64,000 bases of DNA from Anaspis maculata (taxonomy: Eukaryota; Arthropoda; Insecta; Coleoptera; Scraptiidae). Numbering within the stretch: position 1 is the first letter of the stretch; each line of letters opens with the position of its first letter. Below the pieces are notes generated by a model. It ran no database searches. It saw only the letters and a program-made list of their open reading frames with translations, and was not told the DNA's origin. The DNA is taken from the NCBI GenBank assembly GCA_949128115.1, contig OX421962.1, positions 39,951,745-40,015,744 of the forward strand, written 5' to 3'. Both the position numbers and the translations under genes were made by a program. Of the stretch, positions 33,885 through 45,345 are shown one piece after another.

Positions 33885-34593
33885 CAAGGTTATTCAAAAG
33901 TCCGGAATAAAATTCATGATTTTTGACCATATTTTGTTCGGCAAAAACGCTCGAACAGGTCGACTTTTAAAAGCGGTAAGTCATTTTTTCTTTTATTACA
34001 CATGTCATGATCTACCGTCAACCCTTTAGCCCTTGAGCTCTTGACCCTCAACCCCTTAAGCGTCTAACCATTTTTAAAGGTAGATCTAAGCACAGTTTTT
34101 GACAAGCTTTCCAACGAATTCCACAAACCATATAGGATGCGATTAAAATAAATACCAAGGGTGGCTGGGGGTTAGGGGGTTGACGGTAGATCATGACACG
34201 TATCACTGAGGAACGACTTACCGTTTTTAAAAATCGACCTTTTCGAGCGGTTTTTTTTTTGAAAAAATATGGTAATGAATTATGAATATTGTTCCGGACT
34301 TTTGAGTAGCCCTGGGGTTTCTCAAAACTTCATGCTGAAGCGTTCGATCCAACTTTCAATGGTAGATCTGAATACAGTTTTTAACAAGCTTTCTAACGAG
34401 CCCCCACAAGCCATAGGGTGCCATTTAAAAGAAATACCAAGGGTGGCTATGGGTCAAGGGGTTGACGGTAGATCAAGACACGTGTCATGAAAAAACGGCT
34501 TGTCTTTTTCAAAAATCGACCTATTTGAGCGTTTTTCCAGAAAAAATATGGTAAAAAATTATTAATTTTATTCCGGACTTTTCAATAACCCTG
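33885..34593. repeat. CAAGGTTATT-type palindrome with internal tandem duplication
   Basis: CAAGGTTATTCAAAAGTCCG at 33885 faces CGGACTTTTCAATAACCCTG ending at 34593; TATA flanks both ends. Internally the block GGTAGATCT..GACAAGCTTTC..GGGTTGACGGTAGATCA is present twice in tandem (about 34080-34330 and 34360-34590). Confidence 0.7.
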
Positions 34594-34640
34594 TATGAAT
34601 AAATGTGAAGTATTTCTCAACCACTTATGGTGCTATTCTG

Positions 34641-34749
34641 TAAAAAATAACATTCCATAAACGCTCTGTTATGTAAAAACTCGTGCCGGCCATTGGCTGT
34701 TGCCTAGGTAATAACAACGTAACAGAGCCTTTATGGAATGTAATTTTTA
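34641..34749. mobile_element. Hairpin MITE, about 109 bp
   Basis: TAACATTCCATAAACGCTCTG near 34648 faces CAGAGCCTTTATGGAATGTA near 34723. It abuts the 5' end of the Helentron-like repeat at 34749-34750. Confidence 0.55.
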
Positions 34750-34790
34750 GCGCACTTCTCCAAACGGGAAGGCGCTTTTGTCCTCGCTTT

Positions 34791-34830
34791 GTCCGTCCGT
34801 CCGTCCGTCCGTCCGTCCGTCCGTCCGTCC
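34791..34830. repeat. (GTCC)10 microsatellite
   Basis: Forty bases of GTCC, just inside the left end of the Helentron-like repeat. Confidence 0.95.
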
Positions 34831-35885
34831 CCGCATCTAGTCCTAGACGAAAAGGTTTTTGCGAAAATTTTTTACTCCATTGGGTAGCTCATGACCTTGT
34901 ATCCCGAACCAAGAAAAATCTTGACGAAATAATGATAAACAATGACAATAATAACAATTTAGTGTGACGCGGCATCGCCGTTGAATGCTGCATTTCAGAA
35001 GCCGGCCTGATCTCGAAAGTTATCACATGCGAGGAAGTACCCGATCTTATCATTTTACCATAATACATATGCGGAGTTATATTTAGAGAATGATTTGAAC
35101 TTTATTTTAATGAAAATTTCACATCGGTGCGAGGTGCCGATTAGTAGTTATTCATTTTTGAAAATGACTCCGAAACTACGGCTCGGCCGCAAATGATTTA
35201 TTCGTTGCTTGCTGGTGCTTGATATCCTTTCCTCCGAACAAAACGAAATTCAATACAGAAAATATTTCAACTCGAATGGGTAGCTCATGGCCTTGGTACG
35301 CGAATCAAGAAAATTTTTGCCGAAATAATCATGAACAATTACAAAAATAACATTTTGGTGTAGGGCGGCTTCGCCGATCAAGTGCTGGCATTCGCGGTAA
35401 GATGTAGAAATTGCGATATGCAGGCAACTACAATTTCTTGATGAAATACATCACTGCATGTACGGCATTATATTTAGAGAACAATTTGAACTTTCTTTTG
35501 ACAAAAACCCCACTTCGATCCGACCGTTGGGTCAATTGTTATCAATTTTTGAAAACGACCGCAAAGCCACGGCTCGGCGCATATTACACGACCCTACAAA
35601 TTTAAAATCAGACGTGCCGAAATAGTAATTGAACATTTTGAAATAGTCAATACTAGGTACCTGATGGATTATGGCACTCAAATTACGAAAGATGTTCGCT
35701 CAATAACAAAAAAAAAGTAGGTAGGTATCACTAAAAATCATGTGACAAGGCTACCATTTTGTCGGTTTTTCGATAAAAAAGAAATGTTCCAATTCAAAAG
35801 TGAACCCGATATTAGTGTTCAGGAGGTCGAAATCAGTTGGAGAACATTTTTTTATATAAGTAACAGAATGACGCTTATGTGGCCG

Positions 35886-35888
<3 letters not shown>

Positions 35889-35928
<40 letters not shown>
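35889..35928. repeat. (TGTC)10 microsatellite
   Basis: Forty bases of TGTC preceded by AATGACGCTTATGTGGCC and followed by CGAGTCCGTGCAGAAATT; the same flanks bracket the TGTC array at 63053. Confidence 0.95.
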
Positions 35929-36749
35929 CGAGTCCGTGCAGAAATTAAGACGCTGTACTCCTTCTCGAGAATTGAAACAAGAGTCTTGGAACTTTTTTCC
36001 GATTGATAGCTGATGTCCCCAAGGGTGGCCAATGGGCACTATTTTTGTTATCCATACATCGTTATCATTATTCTCAAAAAACAGAGATCTCCTGTGCACT
36101 TCGATGAAGTTGAACTTCTCCTCGGGAAATAAAGCTACAGCCCTTGAAGATTGAACTTTATCCGGTGGATAGCTCAGGTCCTCAAGGACCAAATAGGCAG
36201 GTTGGCTTTCATAATTCGGCCGCCATCTTGGCTGCCATATTGAAATTTCTTATTAGTGGAACGATTGTCATGAAACTTGAAACTTACCCTTGTCTAGTAC
36301 GATCATTCTTATTTTCAAGCCAAATTTCATGATTGCCCCACCATCTTGGCCGCCATATTGAAATCTCTTATAAGTGGAAGGATTTTCATGAAACTTGAGA
36401 GTTACGCTTGTCTCGTACGATCATTCCTATTTTCAAGCTGAGTTTCATAATTCTGCCGCCATCTTGGCTGCCATATTGAAATCTCTTGTTAGTGGAACGA
36501 TTTTCATGAAACTTGGAACTTACCCTTGTCTAGTACGATCATTTTGATTTTCAAGCCGAATTTCATGATTCTGTCGATATTTTGGCCGCCATATTGCAAT
36601 TTTTTGCCCAAGACGGTAGAACCCTAATCACTTAACATCTTGCGTTCACTAATCCTCCAAAAAGGAAGTGCGCTACTGAGCCTCATGTCCATGAGGCATA
36701 TTCGCTTGTTTAGAGAATCGCACCATTAGATTGAGACGGCCGGCGCATA

Positions 36750-38264
36750 CAGGGTGGTGAAAATTTCGATGCTCACCATTGGTATCTTCGAAACGGTAAG
36801 AGATACGAGGTCGGTTAAATTAGGAAAAAGTTGCGCATTTTTGTGGGGATTGGGAATCTGAAAAGAGACTTCGAATATTTTGATTGGTTCCCGATTTATA
36901 ACGAAAAAACTGGAAATTCTGATTTCAGAAATTATTTTTTATCTTTCCAACCATTGAAGCTATTTTGATCAAACTTAGTAGTTTTAGGTTTTTGACCACT
37001 CCGAGTCGAATAACGTTGACAGAAATTTTTCAGGCCTTCTAGATTTCAAATTATGATAGTCAACTTTTCTTTTTCTTATGGCCGCCATATTGTATTTTTG
37101 CACTAATAGATAGAGAAAAAAATTAGCTTTCCGAATTAGTACTGAACATGTTCTTTTCATAACATTTTTAGCGTCAAATTCTAAAATTTTTGTAAATTAT
37201 TGACAAAATCGGGAATGCTTTGGAAAACAATTGAAATATTATCAATAGCAACAATAAAAAGTGACAGATTGTGTGAATTGACGTATCTAACTTCTTATGG
37301 CGGCTTTACAGAACTTCGGTTCTCGCCGGCGACAGTCCCCCACTCCACTGTAGTTGAATAATTTGAACGACACGACGACAGAAACTCGTGTCGCGAAAAT
37401 TATGGGGGGAGGTAGGGAAGTACAGGCAGATCGAATCCTATTGGCCAGCGACACTGTCGCCGGCGACAAACGAAGTTCTGTAAAGCCGCCATTAATCGTG
37501 TTTTGTGCTTGTTTGTACCGAGAGTTATGAGTCAAGGGTGCCTGTGAATTCAAAAACGTCTGTCGAAACTAGGGTAATCCTTACTCCTTTTGTAATGAAT
37601 TTGTAAAACTTTAACAAGAACGATGCTAGTTCCGACAGACGTTTTTGAACTAACAGACACTCTTGACCCATTTAATTTATGAACTCTCGGTACAAACAAG
37701 CACAAAACACGATTAAGAAGTTAGATACGTCAATTGCACACCATCTGTCATTTTTTTGTTGTTGCTATAGACAATATTTCAATTGTTTTTCAAAGCATTC
37801 CCGATTTTGTCCATAATTTACGAAAAAATCGAAATTAGACGCTGAAAATGTCATTAAAAAAAACATGTTGGATACTAATTCGGAAAACTAATTTTTTTCT
37901 CTATCTATTAGTGCAAAAATCCAATATGGCGGCCATAAGAAAAAGAGAAGTTGACTATGATAATTTGAAATCTAGAAGGCCTGAAAATTTTTTGTCAACA
38001 TCATTCGACTCGGAGTGATCAAAAACTTAAAACTACTTAGTTTGATCAAAATAGCTTGAATGGTTGGAAAGATAAAAAATAATTTCTGAAATCAGAATTT
38101 TCAGTTTTTTCGTGATAAATTGGGAACCAATCAAAATATTTAAAGTCTCTTTTCAGATTCGCAATCCCCACAAAAATGCGCAACTTTTTTCTAATTTAAC
38201 CGACCTCGTATCTCTTACCGTTTCCAAGATACCAATGGTGAGCATCGAAACTTTCACCACCCTG
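36750..38264. repeat. CAGGGTGG-type palindrome, 1.5 kb
   Basis: CAGGGTGGTGAAAATTTCGA at 36750 faces TCGAAACTTTCACCACCCTG ending at 38264, with TA on both sides. The arms match along almost the full length to an axis near 37600, including CGACCTCGTATCTCTTACCG and AGAAGGCCTGAAAA. The left arm carries a Harbinger-like MITE (37298-37491) absent from the right arm. The next palindrome begins four bases later. Confidence 0.8.
37298..37491. mobile_element. PIF/Harbinger-like MITE, 194 bp, TTA duplication
   Basis: TGGCGGCTTTACAGAACTTC faces its complement, with GCCGGCGACAG just inside on both sides. TTA is directly repeated (37295-37297, 37492-37494). The opposite arm of the host palindrome retains the uninterrupted target (CTTCTTAATCG on the complementary strand at about 37708-37720). 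Confidence 0.85.
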
Positions 38265-38268
38265 TATA

Positions 38269-39846
38269 CCGGGTGGGCCATAAAAAACCGTGCTCTGAAT
38301 TTTTCCTTCTAAAATTTTTATTTCGCCACCGACTTCAACGAACTTTTCAGCATTGGCTAGCCAATTGAATAGGCTATCATTTCCGTATTTCAAAATTGCC
38401 GACATTTCAAAATTCAAGATGGCAGAAACAATTGAAAATAGGCCTTCATTTGTTCCCGTTGCTCTTTATTGAAAATTAGCAGAACCAATGATGTATTATG
38501 GAAGAAAAGACCTTTCTTGTCAATTCAAGACCACAACCAGTAGAATCGGATCATCGGCTGAGGAGCTATTGCAAGTTGAAGCGAAGCCTACTTTCCGTTT
38601 TTTTCATTTTTGCATAATTGATCCAAATTTAGGTATCCTGTCCGCCAATCCTCCATTTGCTCATTTATCAACCGATTCTCTCAAATTTAGTATCAGTGGC
38701 TAGCCAGTTGGACAGGCTACTTTTTTCATATGAAAAAATGACGTTTATGTCAAAATCCAAGATGGCGGAAACAATTGAAAATAGAATTTCTTTTGTCCTT
38801 ATTGCTTTTTGGTAAAAAGTAGCAGAAAGTCAAAACCAATAATTATTATAAAGGAATAGACCTTCCTTGACAATCCAACACCACAACCAATGAGATCGGG
38901 TCATCTGCTGAGGAGCTACGGTGAGTTGAAGCGAAGCCTACCTACCGGTTCCTTTATTCCCGCATAAATGACCCAAATTTAGGAATCCTGCCTGCCATAT
39001 CCTTATTTTTCAACCGATTTTTTCAAATTTGGTATCAATGGCTAGCCAATTGAACAGGCTGCCATTTTCATATAAGAAAATGGCCAACATGTCAAAATTT
39101 AAGATGGCGGAAACTATTGAAAATGAGCCTCATTCGTCCTTGTTGGAATAGAAAAACGGAAAGTGGGCTTCGCTTCAACTGGCCGTAGCTCCTCATCAGA
39201 TGAACCGATTTGATTGATTCTGTCTTGAATTGTCGGGGAAGGTCTATTCCTTCAAAATAATTATTGGTTTTGACTTTTCGCTCATTTTTATTGAAAAGCA
39301 ATGAGGACCAAAGAAATTCTATTTTCAACTGCTTCCGCTATCTTAGATTTTGATAGGTTTGTCATTTTTCATATGAAAAAGGTAGCCTGTCCAATTGACT
39401 AGCCATTGATATCAAATTTTAAAAAATCTGTTGAGAAATGAGCATATGGCGGATTGGCGGGCAGGATACCTAAATTTGGGTCAATTTTGTGGAAATGAAA
39501 AAAAACGGAAAGTAGGCTTCGCTTCAACTCGCAATAGCTCATCAGCAGATGACCGGATTCTATTAGTTGTGGTCTTGAATTGACAAGGAAGGTCTAATCC
39601 TTCATAATACATTATTGGTTTGGACTTTCTTGTAACTTTTAATAGAGAGTAACGAGAACAAAAGAAGGCCTATTTTCAATTGTATCTTCCATCTTGAATT
39701 TTGGTATGTCGGCCATTTTGAAGTACCTACAGAAATAATAGCCTATTCAAATGGCTATCTAATGCTGAAAAGTTCGATGAAATCGGTGGAGGAATAAAAA
39801 TTTTAGAAGAAAAAATTCAGAGCACGGTTTTTTATGGCCCACCCGG
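38269..39846. repeat. CCGGGTGGGCC-type palindrome, 1.58 kb
   Basis: CCGGGTGGGCCATAAAAAAC faces GTTTTTTATGGCCCACCCGG, flanked by TA (38267-38268, 39847-39848). Arms match to the centre near 39070 (CAAGATGGC.GAAACAATTG, GCTAGCCAATTGAA.AGGCT, GAAGCGAAGCCTAC). It has no coding capacity. It abuts 36750-38264, with the four bases TATA between them. Confidence 0.8.
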
Positions 39847-40459
39847 TAAATAAAGTGATTATTCTACCTATATTGACATCCGTATTTCCTAAATGAGCGC
39901 AGAACCTAACAGATCAAAAATTGAAGTGGTTTACCCATAAAACTTACTCAGATTTAAATAAAGATAACGAGACGAAAAATGAACCGATTTGAGATAAGGA
40001 TGGAATAAATGGTTCGGGCGTTCTTCTGACTGCAAGCTTCATATTTGAGTATACAGGTGGGCCCATTGATAACGAAACAGACAGATTTCCGGGCATTTTT
40101 TCGAGATAAACCTAGACAGGTCAACTTCGTTTTCAATGGGGACGTTCAACTGCTAGTAAAGGAGACCACAACACAAAATACAAGTTGGTTTCAGATGAAA
40201 GAGTTGAAAAAACTAGAACGATTGCATATAGGGTCTTGTAAATTCACTTATCTCGTGGCGGGCGCTGCGGTTATAATTAAGAACGACAATGACGTCAGAG
40301 GGGGAAATTTTTACGGGCTACCTATAGCTACTCACGGGCATACCTGTACCTGATTCCGTTGCCGATGAGACGACGACGGTTTCAAGCCTGCCATAATCAT
40401 TACTGATTGTTTGAAAACAATGACGTTTGTCAAAACGACAACAGCAATAACAAGACTTA
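39847..40459. other. No recognisable feature
   Basis: Spacer between two palindromes, with short frames only. Confidence 0.35.
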
Positions 40460-41912
40460 GTTGCAGCGGTACGCTAGCAAAATGACCCTGATTCTGCATT
40501 TTTTGATACTGCAATGAAATTTGGCATATGCAAACTACATAGAATTTCAAGTGATTTGACCCGCAGCACTAAAAAAATTGTCCATTAGGGGGCGACTGGG
40601 GGCCCCTCCAAATTTCAAGATGTCAGAATTTTTACCATGCACCATTCAGTACCGCCCTGTCAACCGTACAGGACCTAAACAACTTTGTTCTTGACCATCA
40701 TAACATTTTTCGTCATGTCAATTCCATTCTTCTTACAGAGAAAAATTATTTCTTTGTCTGGTCAACAAGTCGAGAAATATATTTTTTTTTGGACCACAAA
40801 TAGATAGTTGAGTCGTTTTTGTGTGATCATCGATAAATCCGCATCCCCTCGATTTATTTATGAAAACAAAAGTTTTGCTGTTCCATTCTTCAACGAAGGG
40901 GTGACCTCAACTCACCATTATTTTCAACATCACCTATTTCAATGTTTTATCCCTAAAAATATGATTATTATTGTACTAATATATAGCTTGAAGTTTCCTT
41001 CAACGGTGTGGATGATGAAACGGCCTCAGATTCCACCTGGAAGCCGTGCATATTAATTTTTCTGCAAGGCCGTCAAATTTGGCATTTTTTATTTTCTACC
41101 GGGAGCGCCCAAAATGTCAATACACACCACTCCGCCCAAGAGCACCGGTTGCGGTACTTTCACACCAACTCTCATTTCAGTATCACAAAATTCAAAATTG
41201 TTAGGCGTGAATATCGTTTTCCGCTAGAGCAAACCGGTGCTATTGGGCAGAGTGGTGTGTATTGACATTTTGGTCGCTCCCGCTAGAAAATCAAAAATGC
41301 CAAATTTGACGGCCTTGCAGAAAAATTATTATGTACGGCTTCCAGGTGGAATCTGAGGCCGTTTCATCATCCACATCGTTAAAGAGAACTTCAAGCTGTA
41401 TATTAGTATAACAATAATCAAACTTACCGGGGTAAAACATTGAAAAAGGTAATGTTGAAAATAATGGTAAGTTGAAGTCACTCCTTTGTTGAAAAATAGC
41501 ACTGCAAAAGTTTTCTTTTCATGAATGAATCAAGGGGATGCGGATTTATCGATGATCGCACAAAAACTACTTGACAATCTATTGGTGGTCCAAAAAAAAA
41601 TAATTTTTCAATTTGTTGACCAGGCAAAGAAATTTTTTTTTTCTATAAGAAGAATGGAATTGACATGACGAAAAATGTTATGATGGTCAAGAAAAAAGTT
41701 GTTTAAGTTCTGTACGGTAGATAGGACGGTACTGAATGGCGCATGGGAAAAATTCAGACATCTTGAAATTTTGAGGGGCCCCCAGTCGCCCCCTAAATGG
41801 ACAAATTTTTTAGTGCTGCGGGTCAAATCACTTGAAATTTCATGTAGTTTGCATCTGCCAAATTTCATTGCAGTATCACAAAATGCAGGATCAAAAAGCG
41901 TACCGCTGCAAC
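40460..41912. repeat. GTTGCAGCGGTACGC-type palindrome, 1.45 kb
   Basis: GTTGCAGCGGTACGC at 40460 faces GCGTACCGCTGCAAC ending 41912, with TA on both sides. Arms match throughout: GGGGGCGACTGGGGGCCCCT against its complement near 41775, ACATTTTTCGTCATGTCAAT, and ACACACCACTCCGCCCAAGA near the axis at about 41190. A 150-codon minus frame (41608-42060) runs across the right arm and is not considered a gene. Confidence 0.8.
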
Positions 41913-42031
41913 TAACTATGAAACGTGATAGGTGAAAATCGGAATACCTAGAAAATCTAGGTGAAAACATCTTCCCAAGTGACGTCACGATAATATTTTC
42001 AAACCGTTTTATCGGCTGATCGGATTCGTAT

Positions 42032-42947
42032 ACAGGTGTCCGTTTTTCGAGGCTAAGCATGGGTATCTCGCTTATCTTAAGAGATACAAAGTCGGTTACA
42101 GTAGGAAAAAGTTGCGCATTTTCATGACGATCAATGATCCAAAAAGAAATTTGACGTATCGATTTTCGTTTTTGAGATATCGTGAAAAAACAGGATTTTG
42201 ATTTTTGTTTTCATTTTTTATTTAAAAACGGTTGAAGGTGGCCTTTTCTGATCTAGACATTGTCAGGGCACTTTTTCAAGGGGAATCCAAATCTGCCAAA
42301 ATCTTTATTTTAGCTTTCAAAGCAACCGAGATACGACATTCAACTTTTTTCTCTGATGGGCGCCATATTGGATTTTGATACTTTTGAATACGGTATTCTT
42401 ATCTGGTTAGAACGATGTGCCACATGTCATTGTTGAATAAATGTTTGACATTTACGTTTTTTTTTTATTGTCGATGCTGATTTTGTTTCCAAAGCACTCT
42501 TTGAAAAATTTAAAAACTTTTTTTGCTCTAAAGCATGAATTCAACAGTGGCATGTGACACATCGTTGTAACCAAAAAATAAAATTGTATTCAAAAATGCA
42601 AAATCCAATATGGCGCCCATAAGAGGAAAAAGTTGAATGTCATATCTCGGTTGTTTTGAAAGCTAGAATGAAGATTTTGGCAACAATGAATTCCCCTTGA
42701 AAAAGTGCCTGCACAATGTCTTAATTAGAAAAGGCTACCTTCAACCGTTTTTCAAATAAAAAATAAAAACAAAAATTACAGATTTCTGTTTTTTCTCGAT
42801 ATCTCAAAAACTAAAACTGACAAGTCAAATATCTTCTTGGATCATTGATCGTCATGAAAATTCGCAACTTTTTTCCAATTTATTCGACTCTGTATCTCTA
42901 AAGATAAGCGAGATACCCATGCTTAGCCTCGAAAAACGGACACCCTG
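42032..42947. repeat. CAGG(G)TGTCCG-type palindrome, 916 bp
   Basis: CAGGTGTCCGTTTTTCGAGG faces CCTCGAAAAACGGACACCCTG; the left end has lost one G. TA flanks both ends. Arms match through GAGATACCCATGCTTAGCC, AAGTTGCGCATTTTCATGAC and GGCGCCATATTGGATTTT (42359) to the axis near 42480. Confidence 0.8.
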
Positions 42948-44084
42948 TAGAAAACTTAGATTTGTTCCGTATATTATCAAACTACCTTCCTTATAAATTG
43001 GTCAAATAAAATATAGACTCGATTTTTGTGTTGTGGTCTCCTTCAATTCAACCGTGGAGTTTCACCCCCGTAGTCAGGGTGGCAGCTCCTCCAAAAATTT
43101 TAAATGACAGTTGGGGTTGAGTCATACATCATTTCAAAGCTGCTTCAATTGTCTTTATAGCGGTGTTGATTTTTTTTTCGATTCGATGCAGATTTTTCAG
43201 GGGTTACAGCACCGTCTAGGAGGCTGGCTCGTAGTTGCCGAACCCATGACGCGGCTTATGTCCGTCTAGTAAACATATTACAGTATCAAACAAGTGAGGT
43301 CAAGTGCCCGAATATTTGTCTGTTTTGTTTTCGTTGGGCCACCCTGTATCTTTCTGCTGATATACTGTATGATATACAAGGTGACAAAAGAAGGAGTGCA
43401 AAGTGGTTCATTTTCAAGCGTGTGTAAATTTTTTTAAGAACAATCGTAGATTTTTTCTGATTATATTTTTGAAAACCTTGCATCAATATCTTGAAATGGT
43501 TTTCAACATTTTACCGCCTTCTGTTCCTTGTACAGAGGGTGTTCACGTATGATTTATATACGACCCCTGGAGGCTTCTCATTAAACATAATTTCAGAAAA
43601 TTGTTGAAAATGGATATCGAAATTTGCATTACTTTTGGATCGACTATTTACTTGAACTAATCATTGATTTAGTGTAAAGTGCAAAATTCTAATGATTCAT
43701 TACTGAAATTACAGAATATTAGCAGAATTAGAATATTTTGAATGTCTATAGTTTTTGCTATGGTGCATATTACATCGCGATGCCGACTGCAGATTCTGCC
43801 CGATGGAAATGATACACGACCGTAGCTTCTTTTTCCTCCAGTTTTATACAGGTGAGCCGAGCGCACTCACCGCGGGTGACAGCAGCACTATAGGTTACCT
43901 TATGAGTTTGATGAATGAATATTTTCATGAGAGAACTGGCAACAAAGCTCATTACTTTATGAATATGTAGGTGACGTACCTACGTATTTAAATTGATCGA
44001 CTGCAATATGCAATATGAAGATGTAAAGAAATATCTTCAAGGGACATTCTCTACCTGATAAAATCTATAAATTATTATAGAAAA
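42948..44084. other. No gene; lone CACCCTGTAT terminus near 43341
   Basis: CCACCCTGTATC near 43340-43350 matches the right ends of the CAGGGTG elements but no left end is found nearby. The rest shows short frames only. Confidence 0.35.
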
Positions 44085-44320
44085 AGGAGTTGAGCTAAAA
44101 GCGCCTTTTTCCAATTTTTTTAGAAAGTGCGCTAAAAATACAAAAATCGTTATGAACTTCGAGCTTTCATGAGCTGTACGTTCATATTTCAATTTTCAAA
44201 AATACATAATAAAATTGAATGGCTATATGTCACTGTAAAATGTAATTTTGAACATAAAAACATGAATGGGTAGCCCCTAAAAGCGCCCTTCTAAATGCGC
44301 GTTCATCTTAAAAGCGAGAT
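44085..44320 (-). mobile_element. Helentron-like repeat fragments
   Basis: On the minus strand TTTTTAGCGCACTTTC followed by AAGGCGCTTTTAGC (44095-44150) matches the 5' edge of the repeat at 34750; a second CTAAAAGCGCCCTTCTAAATG lies at 44277. These are short, decayed ends. Confidence 0.45.
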
Positions 44321-44328
44321 ATGAATAC

Positions 44329-44853
44329 TGTTACGATATCTCGCGTACGGGTTCGAATATAATTGAGACGATCGATTTAAAATACACACTGTTTATCACG
44401 GTGTACTACTACAATAACTACACGCCAACAATTATCTACTTGGAATTATATCGCAGGTACTTCGCTTGTTTCGCACTCGTTACCACTTCGCATTCCAATT
44501 CAATACTGCCGCGAGCTGCCGGCTGACGCCTTATATAAGACCTCCGAATAATGTTCCCGAACTTTCTGTCCACTTCCAGCAAATTCCATAGAGGCCCGGC
44601 ATATGCGGTTTCTAGACCATTCCTGAATAATCGTACACATTACTCGTATAATTCTGCCGAGTTCTGGACGGCGCCTCCGCCAAAATGAACAGATGTGCCC
44701 TGATCAGGCATTCGAGTCTCCATTGAGTTTCACATACACGAGCGCTCTGGAATGCACCAGATCGCTCCAGACTTCTACACTGCGATCTAATGGATGGAAG
44801 GATCCAGAAAGGTCGAGTGTTTATCAATATGTACGGGATCGCCGCTCGTAACA
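44329..44853 (-). mobile_element. Solo LTR, same family as 31532, ATAC duplication
   Basis: Read on the minus strand it starts TGTTACGAGCGGCGATC and ends with GCGAGATATCGTAACA; the directly repeated target is ATAC (44325-44328, 44854-44857). It shares with 31532-32033 the ATCGCAGTGTA, CCAGAGCGC and CGATCGTCTCAATTA-like blocks and a TATATAAG box. The two copies are clearly diverged. No internal region is attached. Confidence 0.8.
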
Positions 44854-45084
44854 ATACCTACGGCCCAAGGTTGTAGAAGACCTGAAGGAGGATGCAGTTC
44901 CTCTTACCAGGAAAATTTGAGGCAAATGATCGCATCTTTTTTAGAAACAATAACTTTGAAACACATGTAGTATAAACCCCTTACTCAGTATCTGGTATTG
45001 ACCTTGCTATTGGTACTCCCTTAATTGAAGTAGGGAATGTGTCCTTCATAAAGATAAGGACGGATTTGAATGATGAGGTTGCAG
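44854..45084. other. Spacer without recognised feature
   Basis: Short stretch between the solo LTR and a LINE tail; nothing supported. Confidence 0.3.
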
Positions 45085-45337
45085 GTTGGTGCAACATGGT
45101 ATTGAAGATCGGCAGTTGGGGTGGTATCGACATGTGGTGCGAATGAACGATGAGAGACTGCTGGAGAGGAGCCAGATGAGTATAGGACGACCGGGGGGAT
45201 GGCGAGAGGAAGATCCAGAACTGCGATAGAAGGTGGAAATAAGAAAAATAGTTGAGAGAGCAGAAGGCGAATGGAATTGGCACTCGACAGGCGGATTTGG
45301 CTTGAGTGCGGCGTGGGAACAAAAGTTGAGGAAAGTA
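45085..45337 (+). mobile_element. LINE (RTE-like) reverse transcriptase C-terminal fragment
   Basis: A plus frame reads RQLGWYRHVVRMNDERLLER and then GRPGGWREEDPEL before a stop at about 45228. The pattern QLxWxGHVxRMxxxRLxxxx.....GRxxGxPxxRW is the familiar C-terminal end of RTE-like endonuclease-reverse transcriptases in insects. Another frame continues IVERAEGEWNW, suggesting a frameshifted continuation. The RT core is missing. The hAT element at 45346 interrupts it; LINE-like sequence resumes at 45861. Confidence 0.6.
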
Positions 45338-45345
45338 CAAACACC

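Larger units (their letters stand above)
34750..36705 (+). mobile_element. Helentron-associated non-autonomous repeat (HINE-like)
   Basis: It begins TAGCGCACTTCTCC and, near the far end (36661-36675), carries GGAAGTGCGCTA, an inverted copy of the start; a stem-loop follows at 36680-36697 (GCCTCATG..CATGAGGC). Inverted sub-terminal repeats, a 3' stem-loop and an internal GTCY microsatellite are the known layout of Helentron-associated elements (DINE-1 type) in insects. Two microsatellites and a 396-bp tandem duplication (about 34881-35195 and 35277-35575) suggest two fused copies. Four units of about 119 bp with GCCGCCATCTTGG lie at 36219-36600. No protein is encoded. Confidence 0.65.

Noticed and set aside
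35751..36192. Frames with DRQTDRQTDRQT repeats
   Set aside because: Translation of the TGTC microsatellite inside a Helentron-like repeat.
36219..36600. CRISPR-like array of regularly spaced repeats
   Set aside because: Units are about 119-bp near-identical tandem repeats with no distinct spacers, and the DNA is animal.
41608..42060. 150-codon minus frame as a gene
   Set aside because: It runs from the flank into the right arm of the 40460-41912 palindrome, with no domain and no codon bias.
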